64,000 nt of DNA from Dactylis glomerata (GCA_007115705.1 QXEO01000170.1:558001-622000); one strand, 5' to 3'. Counted from the stretch's first letter, positions 47,668-58,221 are shown. Program-made: numbers and translations. Notes: generated from the sequence alone by a model not told the origin.

Positions 47668-47748
47668 GGCCGGATAATCCGGCCAAAGTTAGCCCAGATT
47701 ATCCGCCCCCCCCCCGGATATTCCACCCATGGGGGCGGATATTCTGGC
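47668..47748 (-). repeat. Palindrome array upstream of the internal TATA box
   Basis: GGCCGGATAATCCGGCC at 47668-47684 has perfect 8-bp arms. Degenerate sites follow at about 47692 (AGATTATCCGCC), 47711 (CCGGATATTCC) and 47735 (GCGGATATTCTGGCC). Spacing from the TATA box (about 15-95 bp) mirrors the LTR arrangement. Confidence 0.75.
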
Positions 47749-47784
47749 CTGGAACGCCAGAAACTGAACCACTCAAGTTTTTCA

Positions 47785-48191
47785 AAAACAGAAGTTCTTT
47801 TTGACGAAAATATAAACTCGTGTGCATAGAGTAGATGTTTTGAGATATGATGGCTTAGGTGAGAGAGCAGACATGGAGTGGTTCTCGGCACTTTGACATT
47901 GCAAGAAAAATCATCGAAAAATCCAATGCAAGTGCCTTCCCATATCAGAGAAAGAAACAACACCGAGAAAGAACAACAAGGCTTCAAATAAGATATGCAA
48001 GGAATCAACTCTTCGAAAAGAAGAGGTCGTGGCCGAAGCCACCATGTATGAGTGTTATGGCATTGGAACGCGAAGATGTATCTTGGGTCCATAACCACTA
48101 CTCGTCATTGAAGCTCATATATCACAAAAATGATATTAAGAGAATGATATGATTACTACCGGCATTATGGGGGGAGGGATAGCCCAATTAA
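47785..48191 (-). other. Spacer between pol and the accessory gene
   Basis: No convincing frame. A further CACTCCCCCT motif lies at 48201, and GGGGGGAGGGATAG lies at 48170. Confidence 0.4.
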
Positions 48192-49456
48192 TTAGGACCG
48201 CACTCCCCCTATCTCTATGCCCACACCTAAACCAAACAAGTATTGAAATATAGGTATATTTGTAAGATGCTCAAGCCACACTCCTTGATCAATGATATTT
48301 AGCTCATTCCTCAAATATCCAAATCTTGCTTCATCAAGAGGCTTCGTGAATATATCGGCAAGTTGATCCTTGGTGCAAACATATGCAAGATCAATATCAC
48401 CACGGGCAACATGATCTATAATAAAATGATTCTGGATCTCAATATGCTTGGTTCTTGAATGTTGCACCAGATTATAGGCGATCTTGATAGCACTCTTATT
48501 GTCACATAAAAGAGGCACTTTGTCACAATTGACACCATATTCCTTTAAAGTTTGCCTCATCCACAACAATTGAGTGCATCCACTTGCGGCGGCAATGTAT
48601 TCGGCTTCGGCGGTGGAGAGAGATATACAATTTTGCTTCTTAGAAGACCAAGACACCAAAGACCTACCAAGAAATTGGCAAGCTTCGGAGGTTGATTTCC
48701 TATCATCCTTGTCACCGGCCCAATCCAAATCCATGAAACCACAAAGAGAGAAATCCGAGCCTTTAGGATACCAAAGCCCATAAGTTGGGGTATGAACCAA
48801 ATATCGAAAGATCCTCTTAACCGCCATAAGGTGGCTTTCTTTAGGAGCATCTTGATACCTTGCACACACACCTACACTCAACACAATATCGGGTCTAGAT
48901 GCGCAAAGGTAAAGCAACGAACCGATCATAGAACGATATACCTTTTGATCCACATTTTTACCATTGGGATCTAGATCAGATGACATTTAGTGGGCATTGA
49001 TGTGGCGGCCCCATTTAGTTCCTTCATCTTGAACCTCTTGAGCATGTCTTGGACATATTTGGCTTGATTAATAAAAGTCCCTTCTTTCAATTGCTTGATT
49101 TCAAAACCAAGAAAGAACTTCATTTCGCCCATCATAGACATCTCGAACCTATCGGTCATAAGCTTTGAAAATTCATCATTAAAAGCTTTGTTAGTAGAGC
49201 CAAATATAATATCATCAACATATAGTTAGCATATGAAAAGCTCCCCATTGACCCTCTTAGCAAAAAGAGTGGGATCGATTTGCCCAACTTCAAACCCACG
49301 GTCTAACAACAACTCCTTGAGGTGCTCATACCATGCACGTGGGACTTGTTTAAGGCCATAGAGTTCCTTATGGAGTTTGTAGAAATGTTTAGGGAAGTTG
49401 AGGTCCTCAAACCCCGGGGGTTTCTTAACATACACTTCCTCTTTCAATGGACCATT
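48192..49456 (-). pseudogene. Sirevirus Copia reverse transcriptase - RNase H, degenerate
   Basis: 49456-49226 encodes RT (EEVYVKKPPGFED, LHKELYGLKQVPRAWYEHL) and ends at a stop. The frame continues directly after this stop into the YVDD catalytic motif (about 49205-49195) and on to 48985 (MGEMKFFLGFEIKQLKEGTF). A frameshift near 48980 leads into a long RNase H part, 48986-48192 (YRSMIGSLLYLCASRPDI, DLDWAGDKDDRKSTS, LSTAEAEYIAAASG, HIEIQNHFIIDHV, DQLADIFTKPL). The family and order are unambiguous. The enzyme is dead from one stop and one frameshift, and the N-terminal pol is missing. Confidence 0.92.
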
Positions 49457-49873
49457 GCTGTGGCGGTGTGTGATAGTGTAAATCACCGTCCAGCTAGGAA
49501 CCCCAAGAGGAAGGTTTGATGAGTAGAGCAGTGAGTTTTCCCTCAGTAAGAAACCAAGGTTTGTCAGTCCAGGAAAAAGCCAAACTCTAGAAGGTGATGA
49601 TTGCTAGCCTAGTGACTTCCAACAAGGGCGCCGTTTACGACACTTGTTAGTGCGTCTTCAACTAGTAGCAACGTGGAACCTGCACACAACACAACCAAAT
49701 ACTTTGCTCCCAACTTACGATGAGGTTGTCAATCTCACCGGTTTGCTTGAAACAAAGGAATGAACGTATCGAGTGGAAAGTGATAATAGTATGCGAGTAA
49801 AGTAAACAGTACGAGTAAAGTAAACAGGTGATAGCAATATAATGGAAATAGGACCGGTGACAAGGGTATAGAT
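49457..49873 (-). mobile_element. Fragment of a Gypsy LTR (Sabrina-like)
   Basis: Phrases such as GAACCCCAAGAGGAAGG and TTTTCCCTCAGTAAGAAACC are common in Triticeae Gypsy LTRs, and the layout resembles 23350-23620 (CAAGTTTCCC, CCAAGGTTTATCGA). It has no intact ends and separates the Copia RT fragment from the Tat Gypsy LTR. The internal repeat AGTAAAGTAAACAG occurs twice near 49800. Confidence 0.55.
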
Positions 49874-50191
49874 AATAGAGCCCGTCAGTTGAGTACCCCT
49901 GAGGCCCATTAAGCTAGGCCCAATTGTAACACTAGTCGAAATACGAGTTCTTACCGTATGTCAATATTGTAATCTGTATCGGACCCTACCCGATCCTTGA
50001 GACCTGGCCACCTATATATAGGGGCCAGGAGGGGACAGAGTAGGGGAGATTGAAAGCAAGCCAGGTTCAGCACCCACGTTTACTTTCATAGCCACCTTGT
50101 TTGACTGAGTTTACCTTCGAGTTCATCCGATGCCCTGTCTCCCCGATCCAAAGTCCTTCATCTAGGACATTTGCCGAGTTAACCCTCGTCA
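49874..50191 (+). repeat. 5' LTR of the Tat-lineage Gypsy (left end uncertain)
   Basis: The LTR ends CCTCGTCA at 50191 and is followed by ATTGGC, the start of the usual TTGGCGCCG-type PBS, of which only the first bases remain. The left border is uncertain; TG starts at 49891 or 49926 are possible. With no 3' copy it cannot be fixed. Confidence 0.6.
50012..50020 (+). promoter_or_regulatory. TATA box of the Tat Gypsy LTR
   Basis: CTATATATAGGGGCCAGG, about 180 bp before the LTR end, preceded by a GC-rich ACCTGGCC stretch. Confidence 0.65.
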
Positions 50192-50192
50192 A

Positions 50193-52144
50193 TTGGCCTC
50201 GACCATGGGGACTCTGGGCGTTGGAATCATGAATTCGATGGTTTTTTCGTTTTTAGCCAATAGCAAACCAGAAGTCGACGAAAGTCAAGAAAAGGAATTG
50301 ACGTTTGGAAGTCTAAGCTTCTACATTGGACCTTCGGGTTCAACCCGCCTTTCGGATCCGACGAAACCAATTCTGTCGGCGGGCAAAGCAGAAAGGATAA
50401 CAACATCTGGATCATCAGTAGGCTCTTCCAGTGAGGTAAACTCGCTAGTCAGCTTAGCAGCAACGGAAAATCGGTTGGGAAAATTAGAGGAACCCGAAGA
50501 AATTGGGCAAAAGATCATTATGGAAGAAACAGTGGACAAATCAAGGGATACCGCCAGCAGAAGCAGCAGCACCTCCAGGAGCGTACATCAGTTATTTGTA
50601 ATCATCACTGAAGCAGCAGAAGAAGAAAACAATCACTCCGACAACAAGGAGGTCGACATGCAAGTCGATAAAATAAGGAGCAATAGCAAGAAAGAGAAGG
50701 AGAAGGTACATGTTTTGGCTGGAGAATGGAGAATGATCATGACAGCTGTCAATCACAGGACTGACGTACCCGCAGATTCAAGAAGAGAAGTTTTAATGGG
50801 GTACCAATACGCGTTGCACCAGCGCAGGAAAAAGCTAAGGCAGGAAAGAGATATGATTATGAGAAGTCCAGATTACAACAGCACACCAAGCGAAGGATAT
50901 TGGAGCGAATATGCCAACTCATTAGAATCCAGCATGGAGAGGCACAAAGACCCGAAGCACAGTAGAAGGACAACAGCACGTGTAGTAGTAGAAAGCTATA
51001 CGAGAAGCCCAAGAGCGAACCAACCAGAAGAGGAGGAATAATTCATACAAGAAACACAAGAGGCAGCATTGATAGCAGCACAGGCATACCTACTAACTAC
51101 GCAGCCAAAACCTGGTGACCCACGGGAGCAAATGCATCAAGCCACGATACGGAGCCTCGGGCTAGTCAAAGAAAAGCTAAAAGGAAATTTTTCGGAGAAA
51201 AAGTTGACTCACCGCAGTAGAAGGAAAAAGAAGAGGTCGAGCACAAGTCTTTGCGGAACGAAACTAGCGAATCCTCAGAAGACGAGAGAAGCCAAAAGCG
51301 GAAGGAGGATGCAAGGAACATAATAGCACAAGCAAGGGTAAATAACTCACGTTACACATGGAGGGAAGAAAACTACGAGGACGACAAAAAAGAGATGGGC
51401 GCGCTATGCTTTACCCAAAGGGTTCGCAAAACGCGGGTACCCAAAGGTTTTAAGTTGCCGCATGACCAAGAGAAGTATGACGGATCGCAAGAGCCAACCC
51501 TATGGTTGTCAGATTACCTGTAAGCAGTACAGATACTAGGAGGAACAAGAGCAACAGCCATGCAAAGCTTGCAGTTACACCTCACCGGCGCAGCACGGTC
51601 CTGGTTAAATACCCTACCCAACGATTCCATTGGAAGTTGGGGAGAATTAGAGAGTCAATTTGCGAGAAACTTTTGCTCAACATATAAGCGCCCAACATCA
51701 CTAGAAGAAATCAAGTCATGCGTGCATCAGAAAGGCGAAACACTACGTTCTTATATACAACGCTAGAGTGTAATCAAAAACTTAGCAGAAGATGTCTCCG
51801 ATGAAAGAGCGATAGATGCTTTTTTGAGCGGCCTTTGTCGTACAGACCTAGTGGAAGAGATAGGAAGAGCAAGGCCAAAAACAGTATCAGAGCTAATGGA
51901 AACAACCAACAGATTCGCCGATGGAGAAGACGTGTACAACAACAAAAGGGGTCGATCACCGGAAGTCGACAAAACAAGCAGGCAAAGGCGAAGATACCAC
52001 AATGGCGACAACCACGGAAGGAGAAATTAGATAGCCGCAGGATATGACGAAAGGAACGAAGAAGGCTATGAAAACATCGAATTTCCTACAAGAGACAGCA
52101 GGAGAAAGGAGAAGCCAAGGTACTCGGGTCCTTCGGCAGAAGAT
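50193..52144 (+). pseudogene. Gag of the Tat Gypsy, degenerate
   Basis: The open part 50193-51041 starts at the first possible codon after the LTR. It has a Ser/Glu/Lys-rich N-terminal region, and the frame continues through several stops and at least one frameshift (near 51200). The gag core is recognisable at 51540-51770 (LQLHLTGAARSWLNTLP, SWGELESQFARNFCSTY) and 51780-52020 (DAFLSGLCRTDLVEEIGRARP), followed by a basic, nucleic-acid-binding-like stretch. Stops lie at about 51040, 51522, 51766 and 52028. Confidence 0.8.
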
Positions 52145-53148
52145 ATGTTATATGGTCCTTGTCGCATCCATTATGCTTACCTAGACGGGAAGAGAGTGTC
52201 CAACCACCAGATGAAGGATTGCAGAACCTTCCTAAGGTTGCAAAACGCCATGGATTCAAGCCAAGGGGCACGGCAGGGAGGAAAAAGCATAAATCAAGGA
52301 TATCAAATACAGCGACTCGCAAAACAGCTGGAGTCAAAAGTATATATATCTGCAATGATCCAACCAGTACCAAAGTCAAAGAAAGAAAGGAAGAGCATAT
52401 CAAGACAGGTCAACCTAGCAATAACATCACCACCAGCTACCACGGAGTATCTAAAGTGGTCCGATCAACCAGTTAGGTTCAGCAGAGCAGACCATCCGAG
52501 GAAAGTCCCCAGACCAGGCCACTCGCCAATGGTGCTCAAAGCCCAGATAGGAGGATATGATGTCGGAAGAGTATTCATGGATGCAGGAAGTGGTATAAAC
52601 CTAATATACGCCAGGACGTTGAGAGCAATGTGCATATCATTGGAAAATCTAAAGCCAACAGATTGTTCTTTCCACGGAATAGTACCAGGAGCCGCAAATT
52701 ATCCTTTGGGCAAAATAGAACTCGACGTGTGTTTCGGCGACAGCAGCAATTATCGCAGAGAAAAGCTGGAGTTTGAAGTCATGGACTGGCCCTCACAATA
52801 TCACGTAATCCTGGGACGCCCAGCATTTGCAAAATTCATGGCAGTACCTCATTATGCATATCTCACACTCAAGATACCAGGACCTAAAGGAACGATCACG
52901 GTACAAGGAAGCTTCGAAGTATCCAACACCTGTGACAAAGAATTTAATAGGTTGGCACAAACCTTCGGCATGACAGCAGAGTACGCAAGGCTAAAAGGCG
53001 AAACCAACCACAACGTACTACCCGACGTCGGGCAATCCCTGCCAGATCAGGCTTTCGATGCAACTCAAGACTCGAAGAAAATACAGGTCCATCCGACGGA
53101 CCCAAACAAGACCACTTCCATAGCGGTAAACTTGGACCCCGCATAGGA
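52145..53148 (+). pseudogene. Gag C-terminal part and aspartic protease of the Tat Gypsy
   Basis: 333 open codons end at a TAG at 53144-53146. The first third is gag C-terminal linker. From about residue 130 a retropepsin-like domain follows (GYDVGRVFMDAGSGINLIYA with the catalytic DxGS, and later YHVILGRPAFAKFMAVPHYA). Retropepsin processes the Gag-Pol precursor. Pol continues in frame after the stop, which is therefore a premature nonsense change and not a natural end. Confidence 0.85.
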
Positions 53149-54163
53149 AAGCGCGCTCGTCGAGTTCCTCCATGAGCGCTGGGAAATCTTCGCCTGGTGT
53201 CCCTCAGATATGCCAGGTGTTCCCAGGGAACTCGTCGAGCACGCACTAAACATAGATCCTAAAGCAAAGCCGGTCAAGCAACCACTACGACGATTTGATG
53301 AACCCAAGAGGAAAGCAATAGCATCAGAGCTACATAGGCTGGAAAACACAGGGTTCATCCGAGAAATCAAAACGTCTACTTGGGTATCTAATCCAGTTAT
53401 AGTCCCCAAGAAGAATACAGACATACAAAGAGTATGTGTCGACTACACATCTCTCAACAAGCACTGTCCAAAGGATCCCTTCCGCCTGCCTCGCATTGAC
53501 CAAATAATTGACTCAACAGCAGGGTGCGAAAGGCTTTCCTTCCTGGACGCATATTCCGGCTACAACCAGATCAAGTTGAAGAAAGAAGACGAGGAAAAAA
53601 TAGCTTTCATAACACCTTATGGCGTGTTCTGCTACCAAGTCATGCCTTTCGGCCTAAAAAACGCAGGAGCAACCTATCAGAGGATGATGCAAAACTGCCT
53701 GGGAAGTCAAATAGGGCGAAACATCCAAGTTTACATCGATGACGTGGTAATTACCATGAGAAAGGAAGAGTCTCTTATCAGCGACCTGGCGGAAACCTTC
53801 GACAACCTGAACAAGTATAAGCTCAAGCTCAACCCGACAAAATGCTCCTTCGGTGTATCAGCAGGGCAACTTTTGGGGTTCCTAGTATCAGCAAGAGGAA
53901 TAGAAGCAAACCCAGAAAAGATCCAAGCAATATATTAACAATGGGAAAACCAACAAAGCCACACGACGTACAGAAACTCGCAGGGCGCGTCGTGGCGCTA
54001 AATCAATTTGTGGCTCGACTAGGAGAAAAAGCACTACCATTCTACGCGCTCATGAAAAAATCAGATGATAAATTTGAGTGGACGAAAGAAGCGGACGTGG
54101 CCTTCGCGCAGTTGAAAAAAGTGCTCTCCACACCTCCGGTGTTAGTCGCACCAAAGGAAAAAA
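53149..54163 (+). pseudogene. Reverse transcriptase of the Tat Gypsy
   Basis: The frame 53210-53938 holds the RT fingers and palm: VDYTSLNKHCPKDPFRLPRI, FLDAYSGYNQIKL, PFGLKNAGATYQRMM and the catalytic YIDD (about 53735). A two-base insertion near 53930 shifts the frame into the 53940-54160 part (the connection region, with HDVQKLAGRVVALNQFVARLG). Another single-base change in the A-run at about 54158-54163 shifts it again. Confidence 0.9.
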
Positions 54164-55426
54164 GAACCACTACTATTATACATTGCAGCAACACATCAAG
54201 TGGTAAGTACAGTACTAGTAGTCGAAAGAAGTGAAGAAGGAAAAGCTCACGGAGTTCAGAGGCCAGTCTATTTCATCAGTGAAGTACTCTCTCCAACAAA
54301 GCAAAGGTACCCGCACTACCAAAAACTTGCATACAGTGTTTTCACAATAGCTCAAAAACTATGGCAATACTTTGCGGTGCACCCAATCGTAGTGGTCAAT
54401 GAAGCACCACTCTCCAATATATTGAACAATCCTTTGGCAACAGGACGTGTCTCTTTATGGGGAATTGAATTATCACCCCTGGACATCACGTACGAAAAAC
54501 GAAAGGCAATCAAGTCACAAATTTTGCCAGATTTTATAGCAGAGTGGCTGGAGTTACAAAGTATAGGTCCTCCAGATTTATCGAGTGTTTGGACGATGTA
54601 TTTTGACAGCTCAAAAAGAATCCAAGGCGCAGGAGCAGGCGTAGTCCTGATTTCACCACAAGGCGACAAACTGAAATATGTGTTACGGATGAGTTTTCCC
54701 CAAGCTTCTAACAATGAAGCCGAATACAAGGCATTGCTCCACGGAATGAAAATGGCAAAATCCTGTGGAGCAACTCGACTTAAAATATTTGGAGACTCGA
54801 AGCTCATCATTCAACAAGTAATGAACAAATATGACGCCATCAGCGATAACATGACAGCATACAGAAACTTATACTATTATCTCGAAGGAACATTCGATGG
54901 ATGCGAAGTTTCGCATATCAGCAGAGCCAGCAATGAGGAAGCTGACAATTTAGCAAACCTCGGGTCCCAATGCTTACCCGTACCACAAGGAGTCTTCTGG
55001 GAGGAAATCATAGAGCGATCAATAAAGAACAGCAAAACCTCGACTACGGAGGGGCAACCGACAGGCTCGGGGGCTGGAAAAACAAGTGTAGCAGAACCAG
55101 AAGAAGTCATGATGATAGAAGAAACTTGGATGCAGCCATATCTAGCATACATGATAAACAAAATACTACCCGAAGACACGGTAGAAGCCAAAAGGATAAT
55201 ACGACGATCCAAGGCTTTCGTTGTGTTACAGAGAAAATTATATAAGAAAAGTATATCGGGCGTCCTGCAACGATGTGTCACTCCTCAAGAAGGTCAAGAA
55301 ATCTTAAAGGATATTCATGCAGGAGTATGTGGACATCACACGAGTAGCAGAGCTATCGCAGCCAAGGCCTTTCGAGCAGGATTCTATTGGTTAACAGCCA
55401 TCGAAGACGCAAAAGATATAGTTTGA
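54164..55426 (+). pseudogene. RNase H plus archaeal-type RNase H of the Tat Gypsy
   Basis: 54240-54570 carries the normal Gypsy RNase H end (RPVYFISEVLSPTKQRYPHY). 54590-54960 is a second RNase H of the archaeal/plant type, recognisable from MYFDSSKRIQGAGAGVVLIS, NNEAEYKALLHGMKMA and GDSKLIIQQVM. The double RNase H is diagnostic for the Tat lineage. The first Asp position of the aRNH (FDSS) is kept. After a linker, the frame enters the integrase zinc-binding region (HAGVCGHHTSSRA) and stops at a TGA at 55424-55426. Confidence 0.88.
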
Positions 55427-56362
55427 AAGTGTGAAGCATGCCAAAGGTTCGCATCTCGACCACATGCGCCAGCAGCAGAGTTACAACCAATACCATTATG
55501 ATGGCCCTTTGCGCAGTGGGGTCTCGACATGGTAGGAAAATTGCACAAGTCTTGGCCAGGAGGGCACGTTTATATGCTGGTGGCAGTCGATAAATTCACC
55601 AAGTGGGTAGAAGCAGCCCCAGTGACAACCCAAGATTCTAATGCCACAATAAATTTCATCAAACCTATAGTCTTTCGCTTCGGAGTACCACACAGCATAA
55701 TCACAGACAATGGTACAAACTTCACGTCGAAGGAATTCAAGGACTATTGCGAAGGATTGGGAATCAAACTAAAGTTTGCATCTGTAGCATATCCGAAGAC
55801 AAACGGACAAGTCAAAAAAGCCAATGACTTAATATGCAACGGGATAAAGAAGCGGCTGTTAGCACCCCTTGAAAAGGCCAAGCACGCTTGGGTAGATGAG
55901 CTACCCTTCGTACTCTGGAGTCTACGAACCACACCCAACGCAGCTACTCAAGAAACACCCTTTTTCTTGGTCCATGGCGCAGAAGCTGTGCTTCCAGTTG
56001 AAATAACTCATGAAGCTCCAAGGATCGTAGCATACGATGAGGCAACTTCCACAGAAGCACTGCAGGATTATGTCGACGCACTAGATGAGGCAAGAGATGT
56101 AGCGCTCGCCAGAGCTACTCAGTATCAGCAAAACTTGCGAAATTACCACAACAGTCGAGTGCGTCCACGATCTTTCGTGGTAGGAGATCTAGTTCTACGA
56201 CTCAAGCAAGATAGCCATGGAAAACTCGAGTCCCCGTGGGTGGGACCTTACATCGTGACAGAAGTGATACCAGGAGGAGCTTATCGACTACAAGACAAGA
56301 AAACGGGGCAACACGAGAGCAACCCGTGGAATGCAGAGCAGCTACGATGGTTCTACACATAG
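55427..56362 (+). pseudogene. Integrase of the Tat Gypsy, catalytic Glu changed
   Basis: After the TGA the frame continues with the CxxC half of the zinc motif (KCEACQRF). A further TGA lies at about 55499, then 277 codons to 56362. The core has the first Asp (GLDMVG), the second Asp (ITDNGTNF), and at the third catalytic position NGQVKKAN, where Gypsy integrases normally have Glu (GQVER-type). The acidic residue is therefore replaced by Lys and the enzyme should be inactive even apart from the stops. The C-terminal domain (GDLVLRLKQDSHGKLESPWVG and then the GAYRLQD phrase) is intact. Confidence 0.9.
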
Positions 56363-56735
56363 GCGAAATAAGGAGACCAAGGAGTTTTTTTTCGAGTTAT
56401 GACCCTCTGAATCCAGAACATGAGGCCATAGGTCGGGTTCATTGGGTCAAGTCGATAATATGTGTAAATATCTTACTTAAACTCGGGGGCTAGGACCCTC
56501 GAGTCGTACGAAGTAATATTAACAAGTTTTGTAATTATCTACGATATACTCTACGGTTGATCGCAACCTGATATTTTCGACAGCACAATAAACGGTTCAA
56601 AGGAACCCGATAAAATATTAAATGCATACCTCAGAACCATGATTTGTTCCCATGGTAAAACACATAAATCAGATACGATTGTTCGTTACAAATAAGCATG
56701 ATAGCTGGATTACATAGCAAAGAAATCTAGTGAAA
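56363..56735. other. Spacer between integrase and the antisense B3 frame
   Basis: It contains CTCGGGGGCTAGG near 56482, a phrase with a purine tract that recurs near 57099 (CTCGGGGGCTACT). No gene. Confidence 0.4.
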
Positions 56736-57071
56736 CTACGCTTCGACTTCATACTCCTTCTGGCACTGGGTGCAGTCGTAGATTCTCACATCGAACTTCG
56801 ATGTGCCAACATGATAATCAAAGGTCATGAAGAACCCCTGATGGAGGTCATGGTCCTCCGCAAATCGCAACCAGCCGCCCTTGAAGAACTGTTCGCCGGT
56901 GTCGTCGTACCACACCTCCACTTCATATGGAGTTCCTCCACCAGAGTGTTCGCGGAGAACTGCTTCGCGCAGTTCCTGCCCATCCATGAAATTCATGAAT
57001 TTTGATGGCAGGCATTGAATCTCACGGCATTGCGGGCCGGCGATGCCGAAAATATATCTATTTTCTTGAGC
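56736..57071 (-). pseudogene. Antisense B3-domain reading frame inside the Tat Gypsy
   Basis: On the minus strand an AG acceptor-like site (TATAG, plus 57072-57073) is followed by 111 open codons and a stop. The frame has no in-frame upstream ATG; the first ATG is at 56996. The sequence fits most of a B3 DNA-binding domain: CREIQCLPSKFMNFMDGQ, YEVEVWYDDTGEQFFKGGW, FAEDHDLHQGFFMTFDY and FDVRIYDCTQCQKEYEV. By eye it shares about a third of its residues with the B3 domain of the Mutator-borne gene at 15740-16339 at equivalent places (LP-KF, DGQE, GW--FA--H, F-Y, V-V-D---C). It lacks the first B3 strand and an N-terminal exon. It may be a captured host exon, or the antisense accessory gene known for Tat elements. 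In contrast to the pol genes around it the frame is unbroken. Confidence 0.7.
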
Positions 57072-57404
57072 CTATACCCGAAAATTTCGGCCATAGCCTC
57101 GGGGGCTACTCCCATCGGGAGCACTGAGCGCGCACCCGATGATATTTATTCATTAGTACTGAAGCAAAATAGGTGAAAGAACGATCAGAAAGTTGTATTA
57201 CTCCCATCGGGAGTGACCTTTTTTTATCAATTTAAGTAACTCAAATATTTTATACTCTGAAATAGTCAAAGAAGGCTGCGACATATGATCCTCGAGTTGC
57301 GTCATTGCGACTAAAACTCGAATGCCGTGATTTATCACGAAGGTAAGACCCCGGGATCCGTCCTATGTGGCCGTGATTTATCACGAAGGTAAGACCCCGG
57401 GATC
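57072..57404. repeat. Palindrome-rich end of the Tat Gypsy with a 35-bp direct repeat at the junction
   Basis: ACTCCCATCGGGAG-type hairpins lie at 57108-57121 and 57200-57214. A 35-bp direct repeat (GCCGTGATTTATCACG onward) lies at 57324-57358 and 57370-57404 and itself contains the palindrome GTGATTTATCAC. The second copy ends exactly where Sirevirus gag begins. This points to a recombination or repair junction. Confidence 0.75.
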
Positions 57405-58221
57405 ACTAGATATATTGGGTTCCAAAGTAGGAGATACCTTTGAAGCCCTAGCCATAAGGCAAATGTGGGAAGCACTAGTTGATGATGAATAAATACTTGA
57501 CGCTCCAAGAGAGACCTTGTCTTGGCCAATAGAATTTCCGGTTTCCTCTACATTGTTAGACACACAACAACTAGAGGAACTAGAGGTATTTATATCATGG
57601 CAACAAGACGAAGTAAGCATATCATTATGAGATGTGTTCAAGGAGCATACACATGATATGCAAGGACTATCAACACAAGCATGTAAAGCATTTAGGGTGC
57701 TAGAAGTGTTTAAGTCCAAAGATGAATCATGGCAATGAGATAGAGATGAATGATCATCACAACTAAGCTCACTATCAACATTGCAATTTCCATCACCACT
57801 CACCATAGATACCTTGTGTCTTGCTACACTTTGGTGAAGTGGAAGAGAGTTCATCACGACCGGAAGTAGAGGGAATACAATCATCCTCAATCTTGTTGGA
57901 CATATCATATTTGTCTTGAAGCTTTGTCCAAAACTCATGAGCGCTACGGAAAGGCATGATTGCAAGAATAACTGCATCACTCACAAAATCAACAAGCACA
58001 TTAGTAGCTCGAGAATTAAGATAAGAGTTTCTCTTCTCCTCTAAAGATAGACTTTGGGGATCCTTAGGAGGAGAGAAACCCATATCTAAAATTCTCTCTA
58101 TATTTGGGTCTATATCTCGAAAGTGGATAAGCATGCAAGTTTTCCATATATCATAATTAGTGCCATCAAATATAAAAGTGTGATTGTGCACTAATCCCCT
58201 AGCCGACATCTTTGCTCTCAA
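57405..58221 (-). pseudogene. Sirevirus gag, frameshifted and truncated
   Basis: 58221-57793 starts at an ATG about 25 bp from the PBS and carries the Copia gag N-terminal domain (FDGTNYDIWKTCMLIHFRDI, AHEFWTKLQDKYDMSNK). A frameshift near 57830 moves it into the frame that continues to 57405 with a Ser/Cys-rich linker and a C-terminal phrase (ICLMARASKVSPTLEPNISS). It is cut off at the Tat Gypsy junction. Confidence 0.85.

Larger units (their letters stand above)
43918..49456 (-). mobile_element. Sirevirus-like Copia element, 3' half (RT-RNase H, accessory gene, 3' LTR)
   Basis: The minus-strand order is RT and RNase H (49456-48192), a spacer, an accessory gene with its own promoter-like region (about 47780-45665), a purine-rich tract region, and a 3' LTR (45090-43918). 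Gag, protease and integrase are missing: the element is cut at about 49456, where a Gypsy LTR fragment begins. The late pol followed by a further gene before the 3' LTR is typical of Sireviruses. The LTR does not match the one at 58264-60414 in length or sequence, so these are two different insertions. Confidence 0.8.
49874..57404 (+). mobile_element. Tat-lineage Gypsy LTR retrotransposon, 3' LTR missing
   Basis: The plus-strand order is LTR with TATA box, gag, protease, RT, RNase H, a second (archaeal-type) RNase H, integrase, and then an antisense B3-domain frame. A second RNase H and extra antisense genes after integrase are known features of the Tat lineage. The reading frames hold at least six premature stops and three frameshifts. 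No 3' LTR was found: the sequence changes to a Sirevirus gag at about 57405, directly after a 35-bp direct repeat. Confidence 0.85.

Noticed and set aside
47460..47780. A third Sirevirus LTR at the internal TATA/palindrome region
   Set aside because: Only the palindromes are shared with the LTRs. There are no TG/CA ends, PBS or PPT, and the sequence downstream of the TATA box does not match; it is better read as an internal promoter.
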